Positions 1 through 9,202 of a stretch of 64,000 nt of DNA are shown here, piece after piece. A program made the position numbers and the translations under genes. Source of the DNA: Ammoniphilus oxalaticus (GTDB lineage Bacteria > Bacillota > Bacilli > Aneurinibacillales > RAOX-1). The DNA lies in contig NZ_MCHY01000009.1 in the NCBI RefSeq assembly GCF_003609605.1, positions 551,058-615,057 on the forward strand, written 5' to 3'. Within the stretch, counting starts at the first letter, position 1. Every line of letters starts with the position of its first letter. The notes under the pieces are model-generated. The model saw only the letters and a program-made list of their open reading frames with translations. It did not search any database and had not been told where the DNA came from.

Positions 1-1
1 G

Positions 2-166
2 GTTAGTGATGTGCTGCGTTTTGAAAAAGAATTGCACGCATTCTTCGATGCGAACAAGACAGATTTGTTGGATCACATCCGAGATTCGAAGGATCTACCT
101 GAAGAAGATCAGTTAAAAGCGGCGATCGAAGAATTTAAGCAAGGTTTTGTTGGCACTGCTTCATAA
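2..166 (+). CDS. atpA: ATP synthase F1 subunit alpha, C-terminal end (partial)
   Basis: The first 54 codons in frame 2 read through to a TAA and encode an acidic helical tail rich in Lys, Asp and Glu, as at the C-terminus of F1 alpha. Identity rests mainly on position: atpG, atpD and atpC follow in the canonical order of the ATP synthase operon. The gene starts outside the window, so no catalytic motif is visible. Confidence 0.85.
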   Translation, partial: VSDVLRFEKELHAFFDANKTDLLDHIRDSKDLPEEDQLKAAIEEFKQGFVGTAS

Positions 167-224
167 TTCATTCGATCTGACTGAGGACTGCAATTAAACT
201 GAATCTATAAAGGTGGTGAATTCA

Positions 225-1100
225 ATGGCTGCTGGAATTCGTGAAATAAGACGAAAAATTAGAAGTGTCACCAATACGAGACAGATCACGAGAGCGATGG
301 AAATGGTTGCTGCGGCAAAACTACGCCGCGCCCAAGAGCGCGCCCAATCTTCGCGACCTTATTCGGAGAAAATGCAGGATGTGATTCATAGCATCGCCAA
401 GGCTACAACGGCGAGCCATCCAATGTTGGAAACGCGCCCGATTAAGAAGACAGGCTACTTAGTCATCTCAGCAGACCGCGGTTTGGCGGGCGGGTTGACA
501 AGTAACTTGATGCGTAAAATTGTCGCGACGATTGAAGAACGCCATCAAAATCATGATGAATTCGTATTGTTTGTGGCAGGGAAAAAAGGACGCGACTTTT
601 TGTCGAAACGCGGTTATCCGATCCTCGATTCCGTCGTGGATATTCCAGATTCCCCAAACTTTGCGGATATTCAAAGTATCGCAAACCAAGCCGTTAATCT
701 TTTTGCGGAAGAGGAAATTGATGAGTTGAACCTTTTCTACAGTGAGTTCCAAAGCGCCTTGTCACAAGTGCCAACCGAAATTCGTCTACTTCCTTTAGCG
801 GAAGTAGAGCAGGATACTGCGCAGGAAAGTGACTCATCTGGGATGGTTTTGGAATATGAATATGAGCCTTCTCCAGAGGCGGTATTGGAAGTGTTATTGC
901 CTCGTTACGCAGAAACGTTGATTTTCAGCGCGTTGCTTGAATCGAAGGCGAGTTTCCAAGGGGCGCAAATGACAGCGATGGGCAGCGCGAGTGAAAACGC
1001 GAGCGAGTTGATCGACGATCTAACGTTAATGTTCAACCGTTCTCGACAAGCTGCGATTACGCAAGAGATCTCGGAGATCGTTGCGGGCGCCAATGCTTAG
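225..1100 (+). CDS. atpG: ATP synthase F1 subunit gamma
   Basis: Central rotor shaft of the F1F0 ATP synthase, 291 aa, the normal family length. The N-terminus (MAAGIREIRRKI, then TRAMEMVAAAKLRRAQ at about residues 27-42) and the C-terminal helix ending in ITQEISEIVAGA are the diagnostic gamma coiled-coil ends that insert into the alpha3beta3 ring. GTG codons at 213 and 216 lie in frame, but they overlap the Shine-Dalgarno AAAGGTGG; the ATG at 225 has proper spacing and gives the family N-terminus. The gene lies between atpA and atpD in the operon. Confidence 0.97.
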   Translation: MAAGIREIRRKIRSVTNTRQITRAMEMVAAAKLRRAQERAQSSRPYSEKMQDVIHSIAKATTASHPMLETRPIKKTGYLVISADRGLAGGLTSNLMRKIVATIEERHQNHDEFVLFVAGKKGRDFLSKRGYPILDSVVDIPDSPNFADIQSIANQAVNLFAEEEIDELNLFYSEFQSALSQVPTEIRLLPLAEVEQDTAQESDSSGMVLEYEYEPSPEAVLEVLLPRYAETLIFSALLESKASFQGAQMTAMGSASENASELIDDLTLMFNRSRQAAITQEISEIVAGANA

Positions 1101-1170
1101 CGCATGGACTGTAGTTGATTGGTAAGGCGTTGATCTTTGGTCGACATTTTGTTCGGTTAAGGATCAATGA

Positions 1171-2619
<1,449 letters not shown>

Positions 2620-2647
2620 CCCGTCATTCAGGGGAGGAATCGTACAC

Positions 2648-3064
2648 ATGAATATGATAAATGTTGAAATAGTGACTCCTGAACGGATTGTTTACAGCGG
2701 GGAGGCCAGAGCTGTCGTCGCAAGTGGTGTAGAAGGATCGATTGGGGTCTTAGCGAATCACGTTCCATTAGTTACCCCCTTAGAGATTGCGCCTGTTCAG
2801 GTGAAAAAACCATCTGGCGAAGATCTGCTGGCAGTAAGCGGCGGGTTCATGGAAGTGCGTAAAGATAAAGTAACGATTCTTGCTACAACCGCCGAACTAC
2901 CTGAGGATATCGATGTTACGCGAGCCCAGGCTTCGAAAGAACGCGCGGAACGCCGTTTACAACAAGCCAATCGTGATAGCCTAGATATTAAACGAGCGCA
3001 ACTTGCTTTGCAACGAGCTCTGATTCGCCTGCAAGTGGCGGCGAAAGCGGTCAAAACAAACTAG
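2648..3064 (+). CDS. atpC: ATP synthase F1 subunit epsilon
   Basis: Inhibitory and coupling subunit of F1, 138 aa. An N-terminal beta-sandwich begins with VEIVTPERIVYSGEA and contains EGSIGVLANHVPLVTPL; the C-terminal half (from about residue 88) is the helical hairpin rich in Arg, Ala and Gln that can insert into the rotor. The Shine-Dalgarno GGGGAGGA lies at 2630-2637. An in-frame ATG at 2654 is an alternative start, but 2648 has the better spacing. Last gene of the atp operon, followed by a terminator. Confidence 0.96.
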   Translation: MNMINVEIVTPERIVYSGEARAVVASGVEGSIGVLANHVPLVTPLEIAPVQVKKPSGEDLLAVSGGFMEVRKDKVTILATTAELPEDIDVTRAQASKERAERRLQQANRDSLDIKRAQLALQRALIRLQVAAKAVKTN

Positions 3065-3114
3065 TCACGAAACATTGTTATTCTGTTTCAAACATATATT
3101 TTCAAAAAAAGCGT

Positions 3115-3156
3115 AAGAGGCTGACTCCTAAGATAGTGGAGACAGCCTCTTTTTAT
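3115..3156 (+). terminator. Intrinsic terminator of the atp operon
   Basis: The arms AAGAGGCTG.ACTCC and GGAG.ACAGCCTCTT pair around the loop TAAGATAGT and are followed by a short T run (3149-3154). It sits 50 nt after the atpC stop codon. Confidence 0.9.
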
Positions 3157-3567
3157 ATTGTCGGTCAGCGATCGAGCGAATCCTCTCTTAACCCAAGACT
3201 CCTAACTCAAGCATCCTCTCAACTTGAAAAAGCCCCATATTTAATGATAGCAACGTATCTTTTTAGCGCTTTTGACTTAAATTGTATTCGAATTTTAATT
3301 AATTAGCTTTAATCTAGCCGATCAATCCGCATGAATAAGGCGGGTATAACATACGATGGTTATCGGTTTAGCGAACTTCCAAGTTATTTCCAAATTTCTC
3401 GTTTTGTTCACGCCTGCTAAATGATATTAATTACGTGTGAATTGATATTGATTATGTCAATAATAAAATGCGCTTTAAATGTGCTGGGAACGCGCAAATG
3501 AACCAATTTGATACTTTATGTTTCAATATTTTTGTTATAATGGGGGTGAGGTAACTTCATGAACATT
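3157..3567. other. Intergenic stretch without recognised feature
   Basis: AT-rich spacer between the atp terminator and the nuo control region. No open frame with a ribosome-binding site and no clear hairpin with a T run is visible. Confidence 0.6.
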
Positions 3568-3584
3568 TTGTGAACGATTGACAA
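3568..3584. promoter_or_regulatory. Possible Rex-like operator upstream of nuo
   Basis: TTGTGAACGATTGACAA forms a 17-bp dyad with arms TTGTnAA and TTnACAA. It resembles the Rex consensus (TTGTGAA, four bases, TTCACAA). It overlaps a TTGACA hexamer (3578-3583) that could be the -35 box of a weak upstream promoter. Rex senses NADH/NAD+ and controls NADH dehydrogenase genes in Gram-positives, so the location makes sense; one base per arm deviates and spacing is one base short. Confidence 0.4.
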
Positions 3585-3627
3585 AAAAGAAGGGGGAGAT
3601 TAGTTAAATTTTCTTCTGATTTCATGT

Positions 3628-3656
3628 TAGACACAGAACATGGGCAGTGCTATACT
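3628..3656 (+). promoter_or_regulatory. Sigma-A promoter of the nuo operon (extended -10)
   Basis: The -35 box TAGACA (3628-3633), a 17-nt spacer, and the -10 box TATACT (3651-3656) with an upstream TG at 3648-3649. The predicted start is near 3662, giving a leader of about 70 nt before nuoA. Confidence 0.75.
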
Positions 3657-3669
3657 ATTAAAGGTACTT

Positions 3670-3695
3670 TAAAGTTCACAATGTTGTAAACTTTA
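3670..3695. promoter_or_regulatory. 26-bp palindrome just downstream of the nuo start site
   Basis: Arms TAAAGTTnACAA (3670-3681) and TTGTnAACTTTA (3684-3695) are exact reverse complements except for one position per arm, centred between 3682 and 3683. There is no T run, so it is not a terminator. Lying at about +8 to +33, it would suit a repressor roadblock or an mRNA 5' hairpin. The ACAA/TTGT core is an inverted arrangement of Rex-like half sites. The regulator is unknown. Confidence 0.6.
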
Positions 3696-3730
3696 GAGCC
3701 GAAACATTACTGGTAATGGAGGAAAGAGCA

Positions 3731-4099
3731 ATGGCTGATTTATACTCCAATAATTACCTTATAGTCGCCATATTTTTTCTATTAGGAATCATCCTTCCCG
3801 TTGGAGCGTTAACTTTTGGACGATTTTTACGTCCACATAACCCAACTCCTGAGAAAGAAGCTACGTATGAGAGTGGGATGGTGCCAATTGGCGGCAGTAG
3901 GGTACAGTTTCACATCAGATACTACTTGTATTGCTTACTATTCGTTGTATTTGATGTAGAGACAATCTTTTTATATCCGTGGGCCGTAGCCTATAGAGAG
4001 TTAGGACTTTTTGCCCTCGTCGAGATGCTGATTTTCATTACACTACTGGGTATTGGTTTAATCTATGCCTGGAAAAAGAAGGTGTTAGAATGGGAGTAA
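3731..4099 (+). CDS. nuoA: NADH-quinone oxidoreductase subunit A
   Basis: Small membrane subunit of complex I, 122 aa with three hydrophobic helices. [19 protein letters not shown] and the acidic [12 protein letters not shown] segment are NuoA hallmarks. An earlier in-frame ATG at 3716 is part of the Shine-Dalgarno itself (ATGGAGGAA); the ATG at 3731 has normal spacing and is chosen. First gene of an 11-gene operon; its end overlaps nuoB by 10 nt, suggesting translational coupling. Confidence 0.96.
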   Translation: MADLYSNNYLIVAIFFLLGIILPVGALTFGRFLRPHNPTPEKEATYESGMVPIGGSRVQFHIRYYLYCLLFVVFDVETIFLYPWAVAYRELGLFALVEMLIFITLLGIGLIYAWKKKVLEWE

Positions 4100-4614
4100 A
4101 TCTAAATCTAGAAGATATCACGCCGGAAGAACGAGAAGAACTGAAGCGTAATGTTTTTGTGACGAGCTTAGATCAGCTCAAGGCATGGTCCCGCAGTAAC
4201 TCAATTTGGCCGCTCACTTTCGGGTTAGCGTGCTGCGCGATTGAGATGATGGCAACAGGTGGAGCCCACTGGGACTTTGACCGATTCGGAGTTCTATTCC
4301 GAGCTTCTCCGCGCCACGCTGACTGCATGATCGTTGCAGGAACGGTAACGAAGAAGATGGCTCCAGCTGTGCGTCGTCTTTACGATCAAATGCCTGAGCC
4401 AAAATACGTAATCGCAATGGGTGTTTGCGCAACTGCGGGCGGTCCATATGTGAACGCCTATTCGGTTGTAAAAGGCGTAGACCAAATCGTGCCTGTCGAT
4501 GTGTATATCCCTGGTTGTCCGCCAAATCCAGCAGCGCTTATCTACGGTGTAAATAAATTGCAAGAAAAGATTCGTTGGGAAGCAAAGACTGGAAAGAAGG
4601 TGACCAGTCAGTGA
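4090..4614 (+). CDS. nuoB: NADH-quinone oxidoreductase subunit B (N2 cluster)
   Basis: Peripheral-arm subunit that holds the terminal [4Fe-4S] cluster N2, next to the quinone site. 174 aa. The ligand cysteines are visible in [10 protein letters not shown] (paired Cys), MGVCATAGG and PGCPPNP. The gene begins inside the end of nuoA and its TGA overlaps the GTG start of nuoC (GTGA), so nuoA-B-C are probably co-translated. Confidence 0.97.
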   Translation: MGVNLNLEDITPEEREELKRNVFVTSLDQLKAWSRSNSIWPLTFGLACCAIEMMATGGAHWDFDRFGVLFRASPRHADCMIVAGTVTKKMAPAVRRLYDQMPEPKYVIAMGVCATAGGPYVNAYSVVKGVDQIVPVDVYIPGCPPNPAALIYGVNKLQEKIRWEAKTGKKVTSQ

Positions 4615-5720
4615 GCCAAGACGAAAAAAAGGCCGCAGCAGCAAAAGCTCGTGAAGAAGCGATGAAGAAGCTGCAAGCAAAAAAAGAAGCGGAAGCTACT
4701 GCGGGCGCGCAACAAGCGGCTGACAAGCCAATCAGTGAAATGACCGAGGAAGAGAAGAAAGAAGCGAAGGCGAAAGCCGCCGCGGAAGCGAAAGCCAAGG
4801 TTACCGCCGCCGCGAAAGAGAAGGCGGAAGATACGGAACAGCAGCCGACAAGCAGTGGGTCAGCGGATGATAAAGCGAAGGCTGCCGCAGCAGCCAAAGC
4901 CAAGGCCGCTGCTGCTGCGAAAGCCAAAGCCGCCGCTGCTGCTAAGGCGAAAGCTCAAGCAGCGGGTGATGGAGCCGCCGACGCTGGAGATGACAAGTCG
5001 AAAGCCGCTGCCGCCGCCAAGGCCAAAGCTGCTGCTGCCGCCAAGGCCAAAGCCGCCGCTGCCGCGAAAGCCAAAGCTGCCGCAGGGGGTGGAGGAGCCG
5101 CCGACGCTGGAGATGACAAGTCGAAAGCCGCTGCTGCCGCTAAGGCCAAAGCCGTCGCCGCAGCTAAAGCCAAAGCCGCTGCCGCCGCGAAAGCAAAGGG
5201 CGGAGCTGCCGTTGAAGACGAAGAACCGAAACAACCATCTCCAAATCAATCCACGCTTGATAAGTTCGTGAAAATCATTTCCGAGCGAGTTGGTGAGGAT
5301 GCGATTGAAGAGTCTTACATTCGCGAAGAAAGCAAGCATATGCCGACGATCGTCATCAAACGAGATAAGTGGTTGGAAGTGGCGAGCTTATTAAAAGAAC
5401 ATCCTGAACTTAAGTTTGATATGGTGCAAAATTTACTTGGCATTGACTTTAAAGAGCATATGGAATCCATCGCGTATTTCACTTCCTATACGCACCGTCA
5501 TTCCTTATGTATTCGGGTGAAAACCCCAGATCGAGAGGATACCAAGATCGCTTCGATAGCAAATCTTTGGAACAGCGCGAACTGGCATGAACGCGAAACG
5601 TATGATTTGCTTGGCATCGAATATGTAGGTCATCCAGACTTACGCCGAATTCTTTTGACGGATGACTGGGTGGGGCATCCTCTTCGTAAAGATTATGAGC
5701 AATTTGACGAGGAGGTTTGA
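4611..5720 (+). CDS. nuoC: NADH-quinone oxidoreductase subunit C with long Lys/Ala-rich N-terminal extension
   Basis: The conserved NuoC (30-kDa subunit) domain occupies about residues 213-369, with [24 protein letters not shown] (split here: [12 protein letters not shown], then HPDLRRIL) as signature. The preceding 200 residues are a charged region that becomes a low-complexity series of AAAAAKAK units, interrupted by two copies of [11 protein letters not shown]. Standalone NuoC is usually about 160-230 aa, so the protein is nearly doubled. The GTG start at 4611 overlaps the nuoB stop; an in-frame TTG at 4575 lies inside nuoB and is less likely. The extension may be a helical or disordered arm; its role is unknown. 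Confidence 0.93.
   Translation: MSQDEKKAAAAKAREEAMKKLQAKKEAEATAGAQQAADKPISEMTEEEKKEAKAKAAAEAKAKVTAAAKEKAEDTEQQPTSSGSADDKAKAAAAAKAKAAAAAKAKAAAAAKAKAQAAGDGAADAGDDKSKAAAAAKAKAAAAAKAKAAAAAKAKAAAGGGGAADAGDDKSKAAAAAKAKAVAAAKAKAAAAAKAKGGAAVEDEEPKQPSPNQSTLDKFVKIISERVGEDAIEESYIREESKHMPTIVIKRDKWLEVASLLKEHPELKFDMVQNLLGIDFKEHMESIAYFTSYTHRHSLCIRVKTPDREDTKIASIANLWNSANWHERETYDLLGIEYVGHPDLRRILLTDDWVGHPLRKDYEQFDEEV
4878..5209 (+). repeat. In-frame tandem repeat coding for (AAAAAKAK)n in NuoC
   Basis: A 24-nt codon unit reading Ala-rich with paired Lys recurs, and a larger 123-nt (41-codon) unit starting GGAGCCGCCGACGCTGGAG occurs at 4971 and again at 5094. The frame is kept throughout. Synonymous variation between units shows the array is not brand new. 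Confidence 0.85.
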
Positions 5721-5725
5721 TCCGT

Positions 5726-6832
5726 ATGGCACAATTAAAGACCGAAGAAATGATTCTCAATATGGGGCCGCACCATCCTAGTACACACGGCGTTTTACGC
5801 TTGATTTTAAGGCTAGATGGTGAGATTGTGAGAGATTTGGAACCTGTGATTGGTTATCTCCACCGCGGCACTGAAAAGCTGGCTGAAGACTTGAACTATA
5901 CGCAAATTATTCCTTATACAGACCGCATGGACTACCTTGCCGCGATGTTGTCGAACTATAACTTGGTGCACTGTGTTGAAACCGCGCTAGGCTTAGAGAT
6001 TCCAGAGCGGGCGGAGTACATTCGTATTATTGTTATGGAGTTGCAACGAATTGCGAGTCACTTAGTTTCCTGGGGAACGTATTTACTTGACCTTGGAGCG
6101 ACAACGCCATTCCTAATTGCGTTTAAAGATCGGGAAACAATCCTTGATTTCTTTAATGAACTCAGTGGAGCTCGTTTAACGTATAACTATATGCGTGTGG
6201 GCGGCGTGAAATGGGATGTGCCAACAGGTTGGATTGAAAAAGTGACCGAATTTGTCCAGTACATGAAAAAAGAACTGGATGGCTATCATCAGTTGGCGAC
6301 AGGAAATGAGATTTTCTTGCAGCGTACCGTCAACGTTGGCGTTTACAGCGCGGAAATGGCGACCGACTATGGCTTAACAGGCGTTATGGCCCGTTGCGCT
6401 GGGGTCGATTGGGACTTGCGTCGCGATGAACCGTATTCGATTTATGATCGCTTTGAATTCGATGTTCCCGTTTCAAATGATGGTGATTGTTTCTCTCGTT
6501 ACATGCTTCGTTTGCTTGAGATCGAACAATCATTGCGTATTTTGGAACAAGCTTTAGAACAATTCCCGAAAGAGGGCGACATCTTGGCCAAAGTGCCGCG
6601 TGTGATTCGTCCGCCAGCTGGGGAGTGCTATACACGCATTGAAAGTTCTAAAGGAGAACTCGGTACGTACATCTATAGCGAAGGAAGAGATAAACCTTAT
6701 CGATTGAAATTCCGTCGTCCATCTTTTTGTAACTTGCAGATCCTACGGGACATTTCGATCGGGGAAAGTATCGCCAATGTCGTTGCTATTTTAGCGAGCA
6801 CCGATATTGTGTTAGGGGAGGTTGACGCTTAA
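5726..6832 (+). CDS. nuoD: NADH-quinone oxidoreductase subunit D
   Basis: 49-kDa-type subunit that forms the quinone pocket with NuoB, 368 aa. GPHHPSTHGVLRL near the N-terminus and the C-terminal RRPSFCNLQ and ASTDIVLGEVDA are conserved. A TTG at 5717 overlaps the nuoC stop but touches the Shine-Dalgarno GAGGAGG (5709-5715); the ATG at 5726 is correctly spaced. NuoC and NuoD are separate genes here, not fused. Confidence 0.96.
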   Translation: MAQLKTEEMILNMGPHHPSTHGVLRLILRLDGEIVRDLEPVIGYLHRGTEKLAEDLNYTQIIPYTDRMDYLAAMLSNYNLVHCVETALGLEIPERAEYIRIIVMELQRIASHLVSWGTYLLDLGATTPFLIAFKDRETILDFFNELSGARLTYNYMRVGGVKWDVPTGWIEKVTEFVQYMKKELDGYHQLATGNEIFLQRTVNVGVYSAEMATDYGLTGVMARCAGVDWDLRRDEPYSIYDRFEFDVPVSNDGDCFSRYMLRLLEIEQSLRILEQALEQFPKEGDILAKVPRVIRPPAGECYTRIESSKGELGTYIYSEGRDKPYRLKFRRPSFCNLQILRDISIGESIANVVAILASTDIVLGEVDA

Positions 6833-7833
6833 TGGGAGCGTATCTAGCTCAACCGTTAACCTGGAGTAATGCGCTTATATTTATTATATCGCCAATTATC
6901 TTACTGGCTCTCGTGCTTGGATATGTAACGTATGCGATCTACGCGGAACGGAAAATTCAAGGTTGGATTCAATTAAGACATGGTCCGAACCGACTAGGAC
7001 CCGCTGGATTGTTGCAGACCGTTGCTGACGTATTAAAGCTATTGATAAAGGAAGACGTTATTCCAAGACTAGCGGATAAACCGCTGTTTATCTTGGCGCC
7101 GATACTCGCGTTTGTGCCTTCATTTGCCGTTTTGGCGGTTATGCCGTTTACCGAATCGATCCACTTTGCGGATCTTGGGGTCGGAGTCCTATATTATATC
7201 GCGGTCGCTGGAATTACAACGCTCGGCGTGATGACCGCAGCTTGGGCTGGAAATAACAAATATGGGATTATCGGCGGGATGCGGGCCGCTGCGCAAATGA
7301 TCAGTTACGAAATTCCGTTGATCTTGTCGCTTGTCGGGGTCATCCTAATGACAGGAAGTCTGAACCTGATTGAAATTGTGAAAAAGCAAGAAGAAATGGG
7401 TTTTTGGTTTTTCATCCCGCAAATCGTGGCGTTCGTGATCTTTATCATCGCTTCGCTTGCGGAATTGGTGCGGACTCCGTTTGACTTAGTAGAAGCCGAG
7501 CAAGAATTGATTGCGAGTCATATGACAGAGTATAGTGGATTCCGAATGGCGTTCTTTATGCTTGCTGAGTACGTCTACATGTTCGGAATGGCGTCAATCA
7601 CAACCGTTGTATTTTTAGGAGGATGGCTGCCACCATTCCAATTCCTATCGTTTATTCCCGGAATTGTGTGGTTCGGATTGAAGTTCTGCGCGATGATCTT
7701 CTTCTACATGTGGTTGCGGGCGACGATGCCGCGTTTGCGAGCGGACCTACTCATGCAAATGGGATGGAAGATACTCTTGCCATTGTCTCTGCTCAATCTA
7801 TTTGTTACAGCCCTTCTAATGGAATTCTTATAA
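6832..7833 (+). CDS. nuoH: NADH-quinone oxidoreductase subunit H
   Basis: Membrane subunit linking the quinone site to the proton-pumping arm, 333 aa, about eight helices. ERKIQGWIQLRHGPNRLGP and the loop RTPFDLVEAEQELIASHMTEYSG (acidic, quinone-site loop) are characteristic. The start overlaps the nuoD stop by one base (TAATG). The 64-nt gap to nuoI contains a small hairpin (CCGAC/GTCGG near 7856-7876). Confidence 0.96.
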   Translation: MGAYLAQPLTWSNALIFIISPIILLALVLGYVTYAIYAERKIQGWIQLRHGPNRLGPAGLLQTVADVLKLLIKEDVIPRLADKPLFILAPILAFVPSFAVLAVMPFTESIHFADLGVGVLYYIAVAGITTLGVMTAAWAGNNKYGIIGGMRAAAQMISYEIPLILSLVGVILMTGSLNLIEIVKKQEEMGFWFFIPQIVAFVIFIIASLAELVRTPFDLVEAEQELIASHMTEYSGFRMAFFMLAEYVYMFGMASITTVVFLGGWLPPFQFLSFIPGIVWFGLKFCAMIFFYMWLRATMPRLRADLLMQMGWKILLPLSLLNLFVTALLMEFL

Positions 7834-7897
7834 AAGGATTTTCTTAGGTAGCCGACTGTTCGTGAGGTCGGAGCCAAAATATAAGGGGGAAATTTAA

Positions 7898-8314
7898 ATG
7901 CTAGGATTAGCAAAAGGATTAGCTTATACCTTAAAGACGTTGACGGCCAAAAAGGTAACCCATGCCTATCCGGATGAGCCATACATTATGCCGGACCGAT
8001 TTCGCGGGATTCAGCACTTTGATCCGGAAAAATGCATTGTTTGTAACCAATGCGCGCGCATTTGCCCAACACAATGCATCGATTTGACTGGGAAGAAGTC
8101 AGAAGATCCGAATAAAAAAGGAAGAGTTATCAATACGTACGATATTAACTTTGAACTTTGTATTTTGTGTGACCTATGCACAGAAGTTTGCCCGACCGAA
8201 GCGATTGTGATGACGAATAACTTCGAGTTGGCGACCTACAGCCGCGACGACTTATTTAAAGATATGAAGTGGCTTCACGACAACAATACCAATGTGCGAA
8301 AGGAACAGCATTAA
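7898..8314 (+). CDS. nuoI: NADH-quinone oxidoreductase subunit I (2x[4Fe-4S] ferredoxin)
   Basis: Electron-transfer subunit carrying clusters N6a and N6b, 138 aa. Two complete ferredoxin motifs are visible: CIVCNQCARICP at about residues 46-57 and CILCDLCTEVCP at about 85-96. AAGGGGGAAA precedes the ATG. In the absence of NuoEFG this subunit is the likely entry point for electrons into the complex, as proposed for other 11-subunit complexes. Confidence 0.96.
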   Translation: MLGLAKGLAYTLKTLTAKKVTHAYPDEPYIMPDRFRGIQHFDPEKCIVCNQCARICPTQCIDLTGKKSEDPNKKGRVINTYDINFELCILCDLCTEVCPTEAIVMTNNFELATYSRDDLFKDMKWLHDNNTNVRKEQH

Positions 8315-8316
8315 AT

Positions 8317-8823
8317 ATGAGCTTACAATTCATAGCGTTTTTTATCCTTTCATTGGTAACCGTTGGCGGATCGGTGTTTATGATTAGCTTTGGACAACAA
8401 GTTATCCATCAAGTTATCGCTTTAGCTTTTAGTTTCTTAGGAATTGCCGGGTTATTCTTTCTGTTGGACGCGGAGTTCGTTGGAATCACGCAAATTCTTG
8501 TGTACTCTGGATCGATCACGATTCTCATGTTATTCGGGATCATGTTAACGAGACATGACCCTGAACCCGAACAGACAAAAAAGGGACCTAGAATCTTCTC
8601 ATTTGCTGTTGTCGCCGCTTTTTTCGTGATCATGTTCATCGGAATTCAGTCGATGAATATTATTGGCGAGCCTGCTGTTTACTCGGGTCAGTCTAATGTT
8701 AAAGAAATTGGGTTGCAATTGTTTACGGAAAATGTGATTCCTTTTGAGCTTACCTCCGTGCTACTACTCGTAGCGATGGTTGGCGCCATCGTTCTAGCCA
8801 AGAGGGAGGCGGATGATCAATGA
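8317..8823 (+). CDS. nuoJ: NADH-quinone oxidoreductase subunit J
   Basis: Membrane subunit, 168 aa with five hydrophobic helices. The segment [20 protein letters not shown] is the conserved NuoJ helix with the pi-bulge region. A longer frame opens at 8269 inside nuoI, but the ATG at 8317, two bases after the nuoI stop and preceded by AAAGGA, gives the family N-terminus. Its TGA overlaps the nuoK ATG. Confidence 0.95.
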   Translation: MSLQFIAFFILSLVTVGGSVFMISFGQQVIHQVIALAFSFLGIAGLFFLLDAEFVGITQILVYSGSITILMLFGIMLTRHDPEPEQTKKGPRIFSFAVVAAFFVIMFIGIQSMNIIGEPAVYSGQSNVKEIGLQLFTENVIPFELTSVLLLVAMVGAIVLAKREADDQ

Positions 8824-9131
8824 GTGTACCTTTAACCTCATATTTACTCGTCGCGTTAATTTTGTTCAGTGTTGGACTTTATGGCGCCTTGACGAGACGT
8901 AATGCTGTGATTGTATTACTATCCATAGAATTGATGCTGAATGCGGTCAATATCAACTTTGTCGCCTTTGCTAAGTATGGTGTACTGGCTAACCTAACAG
9001 GTCAGATCTTCTCCTTGTTCAGCATCACGCTTGCGGCTGCGGAAGCGGCGGTAGGTGTGGCGATTATAATCTCCCTATACCGCAATCGCGCAACCGTTAA
9101 TGTGGATGAGATGGACTTATTAAAACGTTAA
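8820..9131 (+). CDS. nuoK: NADH-quinone oxidoreductase subunit K
   Basis: Small three-helix subunit, 103 aa, with the two conserved membrane glutamates in the segments [10 protein letters not shown] and [11 protein letters not shown] used for proton translocation. It overlaps nuoJ by ATGA. A 71-nt gap separates it from nuoL. Confidence 0.96.
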   Translation: MSVPLTSYLLVALILFSVGLYGALTRRNAVIVLLSIELMLNAVNINFVAFAKYGVLANLTGQIFSLFSITLAAAEAAVGVAIIISLYRNRATVNVDEMDLLKR

Positions 9132-9202
9132 GGGGAAGAAAGCAGTCTCTACTTAGGCTACTTCCTTCTCTCACTTAGAAGAGGAAGGGTGAAATCACAA
9201 AA

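Noticed and set aside
3670-3695. Interpretation of the nuo palindrome as a classical Rex or Fnr site
   Set aside because: The TTGT/ACAA half-sites point outward instead of inward, and the Fnr consensus TGTGA-N6-TCACA is not met; kept as operator of unknown regulator.
4860-5339. Long minus-strand and shifted frames opposite the NuoC repeat
   Set aside because: Artefact of the low-complexity GC-rich repeat, whose third positions avoid stops in several frames.
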